From a virus, in the IMG/VR virus record IMGVR_UViG_3300046810_000071, positions 1-37,869 of that record: 37,869 bases of DNA. One strand, 5' to 3'. How positions within the stretch are numbered: position 1 is the first letter of the stretch; every line of letters starts with the position of its first letter. The position numbers and the translations under genes were made by a program. The notes under the pieces are model-generated. The model made no database searches, was not told the DNA's origin, and worked only from the letters and a program-made list of their open reading frames with translations. Below, in pieces: positions 29,464 to 36,459 of the stretch.

Positions 29464-30911
29464 CACGTACTCATTTCAGTAGGTGCCTGCGGGGCGTGCG
29501 TCATCAGCGCAGTAGCTGCCGCGATGGGATCTAGCTGCGCCTCCCGCTCCCGCATCTTGAGCATGTCGACGATTTCGGTAGGCGTAAGGCCGTACTTAAG
29601 CGCGATCCACTCGAAGGGGAATCCGATCTGCTTGAGCTTGAGTAGCGCATCGGCTAGCTGCGAGTGCGATCGTGATTCGGCGTCGGCCCAGAGAACGCGG
29701 CCACCAGCGATAGCGTCCGCCTTAGCGTCGTTGCCCTGCGCAAGCGCAACCAGGCGGAACATTTCGCGTAGTGCCTGCCCAAACCAAATCTGCTTTTCCT
29801 CGACCCGCTTAACCAGGCCGGTTTCGGCAGCTAGCAGAGCGTCGCCGCTAATGTTCGTCATCTTGCCGGAAAGGTAGTGCTGAGGCGTACGCGTCTGCGC
29901 GGCAATGTGGCCTACGGCAACCTCAATAATGTTGCTGTACGCCTCAAGGTTCGCGGCTGTCCACTCGGTAACCTTCACGTCGTCACCGGTGAAGAACATC
30001 ACTCGGTCAACGGCAAAGCGTTCAAGGTCGACCGGACGCGAACCGACGATCTGCCCGTTCTCGCCCAGGATCGGAACTTCCGGAACCTCAGCGCCGAGGA
30101 CGATTCGCTGCGGGAACGACGCGTAATCGCTGGCCGTGAACAATTGCGCCCACAACAGGTTTACCGCATCCTGCATAGCAACCACGCCGGAGACATCCGA
30201 TATGGGATCCTCGGCGAGCATGGGCCGGTTGGGTAGCTCGATCATCGGCACAAGGCCCATGGGGTTTTCCTGCGGATTGGCGTCATCGCCCGTGTCGCGC
30301 AGGTCCCAAACCTTCAGCTCGTCGTCAACCTCCCGCATCTGCGGCGTCTTGCCAGTCAGCGCACCGAGGGTTGTCTGAGTGAACTTCCAGACCTCATCCG
30401 GGAGATACAGGGTCGCGTGCGTCTCACCCCCGTCCTCCCACATCTTCAGTGCCGCGCGCCTACGCCTACGTGAACCAGGCTCATAAGCGATGATGCAATG
30501 CGCGGCATCCTCGAAGGTGACTTCCGGCGTGTCGTCATCGTCCGGGTTACCCCAAACAACGACGAAGCTACGGCCCGAATTCACCGCTCCGAGGAAGCCA
30601 AGCTGCGAGTCAGCGTCCAGTGCGTTGCGCTGCCAGATACGCCACGACTCGTCATCCGCCTCAGTGGAACCAGCGGGCTGGATACCGTTTACCGTCAGTC
30701 GCTCAACCGGCGAGTCTGACGTCACCTGTACCCAGTTGTCAGAGAAGTTCTTGTATCGGTCACCGTGGAACTTGCGGAACTGCTCAGACGCGAACGTTAG
30801 CTTCTGCTCGCCCCGGTAGTAGTCCTTGTTTCGCTGAATGGTCGGGCGCCGGTTCATTAGCTCGGCTTCCAGCGCGCCGACCAGCGATAGAGCCTGCTCA
30901 AGGGTGGCCAC
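29463..30911 (-). CDS. Portal protein (SPP1 gp6 family)
   Basis: A 482-residue portal: RNKDYYRGEQKLTFASEQFR near the start, FSDNWVQVTSDSPVERLTV, a helical stem region, and IAAQTRTPQHYLSGKMTNIS toward the C-terminus, all typical of Phage_prot_Gp6. It forms the 12-fold ring through which DNA is packaged. The GTG at 30911 has GGAGGATAT. The last six residues, PTEMST, are encoded by operator site 10. Confidence 0.9.
   Translation of the reverse strand: MATLEQALSLVGALEAELMNRRPTIQRNKDYYRGEQKLTFASEQFRKFHGDRYKNFSDNWVQVTSDSPVERLTVNGIQPAGSTEADDESWRIWQRNALDADSQLGFLGAVNSGRSFVVVWGNPDDDDTPEVTFEDAAHCIIAYEPGSRRRRRAALKMWEDGGETHATLYLPDEVWKFTQTTLGALTGKTPQMREVDDELKVWDLRDTGDDANPQENPMGLVPMIELPNRPMLAEDPISDVSGVVAMQDAVNLLWAQLFTASDYASFPQRIVLGAEVPEVPILGENGQIVGSRPVDLERFAVDRVMFFTGDDVKVTEWTAANLEAYSNIIEVAVGHIAAQTRTPQHYLSGKMTNISGDALLAAETGLVKRVEEKQIWFGQALREMFRLVALAQGNDAKADAIAGGRVLWADAESRSHSQLADALLKLKQIGFPFEWIALKYGLTPTEIVDMLKMREREAQLDPIAAATALMTHAPQAPTEMST
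29465..29484 (-). promoter_or_regulatory. Dispersed operator, site 10
   Basis: Minus strand ACCTACTGAAATGAGTACGT. It lies wholly within the portal gene's end and is translated there as PTEMST, so coding and binding constraints coincide. Confidence 0.8.
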
Positions 30912-30934
30912 ATATCCTCCAATGCGGCCACGCC

Positions 30935-32557
30935 TTAGGCAGCCATATACAACGGTTTCTTTTTCAGGAGACCCGAGGCGACGGCATCCGAACGCGCTTC
31001 GTGCGCGAGGACACTCACAACCGCTAGGTCAATCTTTCGGCGGTGCTCAGGCTTAGTGAGCACATAGCGATCCGACGGCCGGGCAGCCATACGCGCGTTG
31101 AACATGTGGCGCTCAGTCTGCTTACAGCCGTCATGCGTAAAGTTGGAATCCTTCTTGATGACGTCCGTCTTAAGACGCTCCGCCGCAGCGTGCATCTGAA
31201 CCGGTCGGCGCGTGTGCCAGCGAATAATGCGACGCTCGCCGTACCGCTCCGCCCACTGGTCAACCTCTGTTTCCCAATACGGCGGATCGCAGTACATGAG
31301 CTTGACGTCATACTTGGCGAACAGCTCGCTAACCGCTGCGTCGACTTCCAGACGCGGAACCTGTCCTCCCCACTCCGCCGGATCCCATACCGTTAGACGG
31401 TTACTGGGGCCGTACGAAGGGGTGAACTGGAAACCTTCCAGGGTCTCAGCGCGAATGCCCGTCCAGTCGTCAGAGTCCGAACCATCGAACCCGAGAACGA
31501 TCGGGATTTTCATCAGCTTGTACGTGGATGGCTTAGGTAGCTCGCGGTCACTCGCGCGCGAGAGCCAGTGGGATGCCTCGATCCAAGAGCCGTGACCGGC
31601 GACCACCCGGTTACCGAAGAACCGTTCAGCCTGCCCGGGGTCGGTCTCTAGTAGCTCTGCCGCCTCGGCTTCAATGGCGTCTAGGTCAATGTGTTCACAA
31701 CCGGCGTAAACAGCGCGATGGATCTTCCGGCGCTCCGCCTTGTTGCGGTAGCTCAGCGTCGGTGGAGCCTGCGGGAAGAACTTGTAGACATCCTCCGCCT
31801 TACCCTCGTACGTGCGCTGAGCCGTCGAGACTTCATCCGGCGCCCATGCGTTCGTGGTTTCCAGCGATCGGCCGGACATACCGGCGAGACCACGACGCAT
31901 GGTTTCGGCGACCTTAATCATCTTGTTCGTCGCTGAATACGTGCCGGTCTCATCCTGAATGGCGAACGTGATGGGGTTACCGAGGCGCGATTGCGCGGAC
32001 GATGTGACCACATCTATTCGGCCCTCTTCGCCGACCTTGACGAACCCCTCGCGGACATTCATCACAGCGCCAAGGGAGCCATGCCGGATCATCGCCTTAA
32101 GCGGCCGGTAGACGTTCGCAACCTGGTCTTCCGAAGTAGCCAATAGCTGAATCAGCGGAGTTGGCTGCGGAAGCGCCATGGGCTCACCAGGGGCGTAGTC
32201 ATACCGCCAGCCACACGGACACCCATGCTCGACACAGCGGTAATACTCGCCACCCTCAGCGAACCCGGCGAACACCGTAGGTCCGGCAGCTTCCGCCAGC
32301 ACAATGGACGCAGCGAACGGGCCCTTACCGCTCTTCTGCGGCATGACCACCTGACCACGCCGGTAGATGTACGCGGCGGAGCGCTGACCCAATTCGGCGG
32401 TAGGCCGGACCGTGTAGAAGTTGGCCGCTACCTCAACCTGCCAGTCCAGTAGCTCGAACGGCTCACCTTGGCGGAATCCATCGGGGATAACGGCGTGCTG
32501 CTGAATCCATTCCAGCGTCACGAGCATGACCCGCTCAGGGTCCACCAGGTTAACCAC
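30935..32557 (-). CDS. terL: Terminase large subunit
   Basis: A 540-residue packaging motor. ATPase: Walker A-like MPQKSGKG at 72-79, Walker B with catalytic Glu QDET at 201-204. RNase H-like nuclease: GFDGSDSDD (Asp358), YCDPPYWETEV near 425, and a C-terminal HRRKIDLAVVSVLAHEA. An unusual Cys/His group (Cys108, His111, Cys113, Cys115) sits between Walker A and B and may bind zinc. The GTG at 32557 overlaps the TerS end by 8 bases, with AAGGTG upstream. Confidence 0.92.
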   Translation of the reverse strand: MVNLVDPERVMLVTLEWIQQHAVIPDGFRQGEPFELLDWQVEVAANFYTVRPTAELGQRSAAYIYRRGQVVMPQKSGKGPFAASIVLAEAAGPTVFAGFAEGGEYYRCVEHGCPCGWRYDYAPGEPMALPQPTPLIQLLATSEDQVANVYRPLKAMIRHGSLGAVMNVREGFVKVGEEGRIDVVTSSAQSRLGNPITFAIQDETGTYSATNKMIKVAETMRRGLAGMSGRSLETTNAWAPDEVSTAQRTYEGKAEDVYKFFPQAPPTLSYRNKAERRKIHRAVYAGCEHIDLDAIEAEAAELLETDPGQAERFFGNRVVAGHGSWIEASHWLSRASDRELPKPSTYKLMKIPIVLGFDGSDSDDWTGIRAETLEGFQFTPSYGPSNRLTVWDPAEWGGQVPRLEVDAAVSELFAKYDVKLMYCDPPYWETEVDQWAERYGERRIIRWHTRRPVQMHAAAERLKTDVIKKDSNFTHDGCKQTERHMFNARMAARPSDRYVLTKPEHRRKIDLAVVSVLAHEARSDAVASGLLKKKPLYMAA

Positions 32558-33008
32558 GGGACACCTTCAACCGGTCAGCGATTGAGGTGATACCAGCAAC
32601 CGGGGCAGCGTCATCCCCAGCGTCAAGCGCGCCGGAACCAACCACCCACTTGTTACGCAGCATCCCGTTAGCGGTGAGGCCCAGCGACTCGCCGTGCATC
32701 TTCACCTGAGACCAGATCAGCGAGGACGACTTAGGAAGCTCCGCGCGGGCGAGTAGGCGCACGTATGCGGCAACCTCAAACTCAAGCCCCATCACTTCCC
32801 ACTGGGCAGCCTGCGGCGTCTCCCACAGACGCTCCCAAACCTCATACTCACGGTCGCTGGGATCAATCAGGGGAAAGGCCGGTAGTGCACCCTCGCGACC
32901 CTCAGCGGGAAGGGTGACCCAGTCAGCGCGGTCGGGCTTTGCCTTGTGGCTCCGGTCCTTACTCGTCGGCACGGGGCCGGAATGCGGACGTGCTCCACCT
33001 CTTGCCAC
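32550..33008 (-). CDS. terS: Terminase small subunit
   Basis: A 152-residue protein with a basic N-terminus (RGGARPHSGPVPTSKDRSHK) and a helical core (YEVWERLWETPQAAQWEVMG). It would recognise the packaging site and load TerL. The GTG at 33008 has GGGGGGTGACTCAGC. The iteron array at 33129-33228 lies 120 bases upstream and is a candidate binding site. Confidence 0.85.
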   Translation of the reverse strand: MARGGARPHSGPVPTSKDRSHKAKPDRADWVTLPAEGREGALPAFPLIDPSDREYEVWERLWETPQAAQWEVMGLEFEVAAYVRLLARAELPKSSSLIWSQVKMHGESLGLTANGMLRNKWVVGSGALDAGDDAAPVAGITSIADRLKVSRG

Positions 33009-33128
33009 GCTGAGTCACCCCCCGTCACTTTTGGTAGTTGATCAAGGTTTTTGAACCGGGCGGATTTCTTAGCGCCCTCCCCCGCGTTCGCCGTCCCCAT
33101 GGTCAAATTAACCCATCCCCACCCAAAA

Positions 33129-33228
33129 CGGACATTGAGGACACTAGGTCAATTCGGACATTGAAGACATGAACCAAATCGGACATTGAGGACAACAAAG
33201 ACTTCAACCAAAACGGACATCAAAGACA
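33129..33228 (+). repeat. Iteron array CGGACATTGARGACA, four copies
   Basis: Copies at 33129-33143, 33155-33169, 33180-33194 and 33214-33228 (the last degenerate, CGGACATCAAAGACA). Start-to-start spacing is 26, 25 and 34. It fills the gap between the HNH gene and TerS, so a terminase-binding (cosB/pac) role is likely. Confidence 0.8.
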
Positions 33229-33600
33229 TCAAGCATCACGATCGTTCCAACCACCAGGCTGCTCGCGTGCAGTGATGCGAGAGTGATGCGCCTTAGTCAT
33301 CGACTGTAGGTTCGCCCAGTCATGGCCACGTGGACCAAGGGGGCCGAGCCCATCAACATGGTTCACCTCAGTAGCCACGGGTCGCAGCATGGGAGACAGC
33401 ACAATGCACTCAGCGCACTCGCAGTAGGGATTGGCTCTCAGATAGGCCAGCCTGGTACGTCGCCATGCACTGTCATAGGGGTTACGCCTAGACGCACGCC
33501 TGAGCACCTGGGCACGCTCCTGACAGCCCTTACAGCGCCCACCCTCGGTCAGCTCAGGGCAACCAGGTGTGGAGCAAACACTCATAGCGCGTCTCGCCAT
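33229..33600 (-). CDS. Packaging-associated HNH endonuclease (123 aa)
   Basis: Zinc cysteines at the N-terminus (CSTPGC, CKGC) and an HNH core: YCECAEC, VNHVDGLGP, WANLQSMTKAHHSRIT. HNH proteins next to TerS assist cos cleavage in many phages, such as HK97 gp74. Unlike the other two HNH genes here, this one belongs to the packaging module. The ATG at 33600 has GGAGCATGCC; the GGAG is formed by the end of operator site 11. Confidence 0.87.
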   Translation of the reverse strand: MARRAMSVCSTPGCPELTEGGRCKGCQERAQVLRRASRRNPYDSAWRRTRLAYLRANPYCECAECIVLSPMLRPVATEVNHVDGLGPLGPRGHDWANLQSMTKAHHSRITAREQPGGWNDRDA

Positions 33601-33607
33601 GGCATGC

Positions 33608-33627
33608 TCCTACTCTTTTCAGTATGT
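33608..33627 (-). promoter_or_regulatory. Dispersed operator, site 11
   Basis: Minus strand ACATACTGAAAAGAGTAGGA. It touches the 3' end of the tRNA-Leu gene and supplies the Shine-Dalgarno of the HNH gene. Confidence 0.78.
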
Positions 33628-33707
33628 GCCCGCTGAGGGATTCGAACCCCCACGCCTTACGGCAACGCGTTCTAAGCGCGTCGTGTCTCCCATTCCACCA
33701 AGCAGGC
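33627..33707 (-). tRNA. tRNA-Leu (UAG)
   Basis: Minus strand, 81 nt, type II with a long variable arm. Acceptor GCCTGCT/AGCGGGC pairs fully; anticodon stem ACGCG/CGCGT encloses CTTAGAA, so the anticodon is UAG, reading CUA. Variable arm stem GCC/GGC; T loop TTCGAAT. Discriminator A; CCA is not encoded. CUA is rare in Streptomyces, and several late genes here use CTA (for example codon 4 of the tail tube gene). Confidence 0.9.
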
Positions 33708-33815
33708 TTGAGGGCTACTCGCAGCGCACTTCACTGGTGACTAGCCAGTTAGTTTGAGCCGGTTTCACCCAGGGTGCGTATCGTCGACCGGTCAAGGTCT
33801 ATTGTCGGCACCTAG

Positions 33816-33888
33816 CTGGTACGGCAGGAATCGAACCTGCGCACGTTGGGTCGCGAACCCCTGCTCTACCTGTCTGAGCTACGTACCA
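33816..33888 (-). tRNA. tRNA or degenerate tRNA, anticodon unclear (CGC?)
   Basis: Minus strand, 73 nt. The acceptor TGGTACG/CGTACCA, D arm GCTC/GAGC and T arm GCAGG/CCTGC with loop TTCGATT are sound. The anticodon arm is one base short: GGGG-TTCGCGA-CCC leaves only 3-4 pairs. Read conventionally the anticodon would be CGC (Ala), but the irregular stem makes identity uncertain. Confidence 0.62.
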
Positions 33889-34016
33889 AGGATTGCCCCA
33901 GTGCTCAACCATGGGAGAGAGTCATGGGAGCGACCGGGGCAAGTCGAGAGGGGTTAGTCCGCAGACCGCCGTTACGTTGGTTGTGTATGCGCGGGAACTA
34001 ACCCCTACCTATATAG

Positions 34017-34033
34017 GATCGCAAGGGTTTCCC
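34017..34033 (-). promoter_or_regulatory. Early-promoter motif, copy 7
   Basis: Minus strand GGGAAACCCTTGCGATC, identical to copy 1, 129 nt above the first tRNA and the only copy above the late region. Confidence 0.65.
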
Positions 34034-34064
34034 GGTGGTACAGCGCGAGGGGCGGCACGGCCGG

Positions 34065-34171
34065 ATGTATTTGTGTACCAGGTGCATTGAGTTCCGGTAT
34101 CCCTAAGAGATGTCTATAGAGATATGTGATTCGGGTACACCAAATACACTTCTACACAAACCCCTGGTCAG
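34065..34171. repeat. Duplicated ~107 bp element, copy B
   Basis: Matches 11816-11922 almost throughout, in the same orientation; weaker similarity continues to about 34192. It contains TGTATTTGTGTACC, the central CTATAGAGATATGTGATTCG and GGTACACCAAATACACTTCT. Like copy A it lies upstream of an early-promoter motif. Confidence 0.8.
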
Positions 34172-34232
34172 AGCCTCGGTCGCTGTTCTTGGATCTTGAG
34201 GCAGCTACACGCCCCCGGGCCGCTGAAACACG

Positions 34233-34286
34233 AAGGGCTCCGAGTTATCCACAGGCGTTACCATCCTGTGATATCTCGGAGCCCTT
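34233..34286 (-). terminator. Terminator after integrase operon
   Basis: Twelve-bp perfect stem AAGGGCTCCGAG/CTCGGAGCCCTT with inner pairing, past the stop at 34313. The loop carries TTATCCACAG, a DnaA-box match on the plus strand. Confidence 0.82.
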
Positions 34287-34312
34287 AGCGTTACTGCCTA
34301 GCGTGACCTAGG

Positions 34313-34642
34313 TCACTCGTTCAGGTACTTCATCGTGCGCACTGCCTGTTTCAACCCGTCCAGCCCGCCGAGCACTTCCACAGCGTCCGCGCAGCGATCA
34401 CAGATGCCGTGCCCCGCGATCGGGCCCGAGCAGAGTGCACAGCGATCCTTGCGCATGCCCGCGCGGTATGCCCGCATGGCCTCGGCTTTGTCCTCGGCGG
34501 GAATGTTCTTGCGCCGGGCCTTGCTCGCTGCTGCCTTGCACGCCTTGCAGTGGTAGCCGTAGCCGTTCGGAGTGTGGGGGTCCAGCGGGAACGCGTCCAT
34601 CGGCTTATCGGCCTTGCAGCCCCAGCATGTTCGGTTGCTCAC
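34313..34642 (-). CDS. Zinc-finger protein coupled to integrase (109 aa)
   Basis: Two zinc sites: CWGCKADKPMDAFPLD...CKAC at 6-35, like the finger before many HNH/endonuclease VII domains, and CALCSGPIAGHGICDRC at about 68-84. No HNH core is present. The GTG at 34642 overlaps the integrase stop (GTGA), with GGAGG upstream, so it is made with integrase. It may bind DNA at integration or be a truncated endonuclease. Confidence 0.75.
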   Translation of the reverse strand: MSNRTCWGCKADKPMDAFPLDPHTPNGYGYHCKACKAAASKARRKNIPAEDKAEAMRAYRAGMRKDRCALCSGPIAGHGICDRCADAVEVLGGLDGLKQAVRTMKYLNE

Positions 34643-36066
34643 CGTACTGCCTCCAATTCGGTCAGCCCGTCAATGAGCGCCTGATCATCCCCGCCAATCG
34701 CCCATGTGATGTCGAGACGATCCGCCGTACCCCTGGGCAGCAGCACCACGTGCAATCCCACGTCGTTCAGCAGCGCGGTTCTGCCTGCCCTGTCTGCGGC
34801 CTTCCACGCCTCCCCCAGCGTCCTCCCAGTGGGCTCTAGCACTTCCCGTACGTTTGGGTCATGCGCGGCCTTTAGAGCGGCGTACGCGGCCTCAAGGTCT
34901 GCGGCGTGCTTCTCAAGGCTTGCCAGCATGAGCGGTCCGGCCGATGCCATCTTTGATGTGAGCCGCTCCGCTTGCTCCTGAGCCTCGATCATCTGGTCTG
35001 ACAGGTCGTTGCCACCCTCGAACCTGACCACGTACTCAGCGAACCCGCCCCAGCGCGCCAGGAACTCCGTTTCCACCCGTTCGTCAAGGATGCTCGCTGT
35101 GATCGTCGAGCACCCCTTTTTGCAGCGGTAGCGGTTCACCCCTTGGCGACTTTTTCCGCCGTTCAGGTTGAACGTGCATTTGCTGCACGAGCCCAGTCCA
35201 CCGGATACCAGGGGCGTTGCTTGGCGCGGGGCGCGCTCTTTACCAATGGCCAGCGCATTGAGCCGCTCACGGATGTGCTTTGCCTCAGCGGCATTGATGG
35301 TGGGCTCCACGAATTGCACGGGGGTAATCCCGTCGGCGTCGAGAACTAGTTCGCCCTTGGTGCTGAAATGCCCGCGCAGAATGCCATTGGTAAGCATGCG
35401 GCGCCATTGGCGCTCACCTATGCCGACAATGCGCGCTGAGCTAGCCACAGTGCCCGTCGACAGCAGATCCTCAATGCCGCTCCGCAGGCTGTCATGGTTT
35501 GCGCCCCACTTGAGATAGGCAGCGCCGTCCTTGCGCTCGATCTCGAATCCGTGAGGGGCGGAGCCGGAAACCCATCGGCCTTGCGCGCGTCGGGTGGCTT
35601 GGCCTTCCGTGATGCGGGCAGCGATCATCTCGCGTTCCCACGCTGCGAGGGTGGCCAGGATCGTTGCGACCATGCGACCGTGGGATGTGCCGGTGTTCAG
35701 TTGGTTGTCGGTCGTGGCAAGCGTGACGTTGTGCCCCTCCGCCCACGCCACCAGGCGCAGGAACTCGCTGACGCTGCGTGCGTAGCGATCTTGCTTCCAC
35801 GCGATGACCACGGATGGGCGGGCGGCCATCAGCTCGCGCATGCCCTTACGATCCTCAAGAGGCTTCGCGCCGGATACGCCTGCATCCACGTACTCGACTA
35901 CGGGGGAGTCCCGGTAGTCACTCTGGGCGATCCATGCGCGTGCTGCGGCGCGCTGTGTGTCGACTGAGGCTGATTCGAGGGTCTCGCGGCTGAGGCGAAT
36001 GTAAACAGCCACGTGACCAGTCTGGCCCGTGGCTACGGCGATTGCGCTTTTCAGGTTGCTGCTCAT
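34639..36066 (-). CDS. int: Large serine integrase
   Basis: A 475-residue site-specific recombinase. Catalytic domain 18-165: YIRLSRE with nucleophile Ser26, DTQR, WKQDRYARS (Arg94, Arg97). A recombinase domain follows, then the zinc ribbon with Cys294, Cys297, Cys315, Cys319, and a coiled-coil at about 360-410, the part that contacts the RDF. Size is close to R4 Sre (469). The ATG at 36066 has only a close GAGG, so initiation may be weak. A candidate attP lies just upstream, and the RDF is at 10064-10792. Confidence 0.93.
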   Translation of the reverse strand: MSSNLKSAIAVATGQTGHVAVYIRLSRETLESASVDTQRAAARAWIAQSDYRDSPVVEYVDAGVSGAKPLEDRKGMRELMAARPSVVIAWKQDRYARSVSEFLRLVAWAEGHNVTLATTDNQLNTGTSHGRMVATILATLAAWEREMIAARITEGQATRRAQGRWVSGSAPHGFEIERKDGAAYLKWGANHDSLRSGIEDLLSTGTVASSARIVGIGERQWRRMLTNGILRGHFSTKGELVLDADGITPVQFVEPTINAAEAKHIRERLNALAIGKERAPRQATPLVSGGLGSCSKCTFNLNGGKSRQGVNRYRCKKGCSTITASILDERVETEFLARWGGFAEYVVRFEGGNDLSDQMIEAQEQAERLTSKMASAGPLMLASLEKHAADLEAAYAALKAAHDPNVREVLEPTGRTLGEAWKAADRAGRTALLNDVGLHVVLLPRGTADRLDITWAIGGDDQALIDGLTELEAVR

Positions 36067-36068
36067 GC

Positions 36069-36110
36069 CTCAAGGGTAGTCGCTTTCCCACGAACCTGTC
36101 ACCCCTTGAG
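36069..36110. other. Candidate attP
   Basis: Inverted repeat CTCAAGGG (36069-36076) and CCCTTGAG (36103-36110) flank 26 bases with further partial symmetry (13 of 22 positions per arm). Size and position directly 5' of a serine integrase gene fit phiC31-type attP sites. The central dinucleotide cannot be named. Confidence 0.45.
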
Positions 36111-36123
36111 CACCCCCGGGCTC

Positions 36124-36381
36124 TCAGCGGTTGTAGTACGCCGCATCCCAGGGTGACGGTTCCGGCTTGAACGCCTGCCAGTCTGCGGGCGCGGGTACCA
36201 GGTCCTTGCCCCATGCAACCCGGCATTTGTACAGCCATGCTTCCGCCCCTTGGCGGGTGTTCCATTCCAGGGGCAGGAAGTTGCCGTTCCCGTCCGGCAG
36301 GGTGCAGTAGCCGTACCAGTGGAGATCCAGGATCCCCCACCGGCGCTGATCAGGTGTCGTCGTCACTACGTATCGCCTCAT
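36124..36381 (-). CDS. Small hypothetical protein (85 aa)
   Basis: Begins MRRYVVTTTPDQRRWGILDL; rich in Trp and Tyr (WGILDLHWYGYC, EAWLYKCRVAWG), probably a small compact fold. The ATG at 36381 is preferred to a frame to 36444 that crosses the terminator at 36414-36456; the ribosome site is weak (GGGAGA at 17 bases). Last gene before the candidate attP. Confidence 0.62.
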   Translation of the reverse strand: MRRYVVTTTPDQRRWGILDLHWYGYCTLPDGNGNFLPLEWNTRQGAEAWLYKCRVAWGKDLVPAPADWQAFKPEPSPWDAAYYNR

Positions 36382-36413
36382 GGGGCTAATGGTAGAGATC
36401 TCCCACGGCGCAG

Positions 36414-36456
36414 AACAGCCCCACAGCGACCCAACCCGGGCCATTGCGGGGCTGTT
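36414..36456 (-). terminator. Terminator after the secreted protein gene
   Basis: Nine-bp stem AACAGCCCC/GGGGCTGTT, just past the stop at 36460. The minus strand continues CTGCGCC, without a long T-run. Confidence 0.65.
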
Positions 36457-36459
36457 TGA

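Larger units (their letters stand above)
33889..34312. other. Noncoding leader region above the tRNA genes
   Basis: No gene. It contains, in transcription order, the terminator of the zinc-finger gene, copy B of the duplicated element, early-promoter motif copy 7, the palindrome CCTATATAGG (34008-34017), an inverted repeat (33950-33962 with 33991-34005) and a TTGCCCC/GGGGCAA hairpin (33893-33942). It probably drives the tRNA genes, HNH gene and perhaps the late operon. Confidence 0.6.

Noticed and set aside
33129-33228. CRISPR array
   Set aside because: The repeats are 15 bp with 10-19 bp gaps and include a degenerate copy; this is an iteron-like array, and no cas genes are present.
34008-34017. 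CCTATATAGG as a -10 box for early motif copy 7
   Set aside because: No comparable element appears at this distance from the other six copies, so it is not part of the shared promoter pattern.
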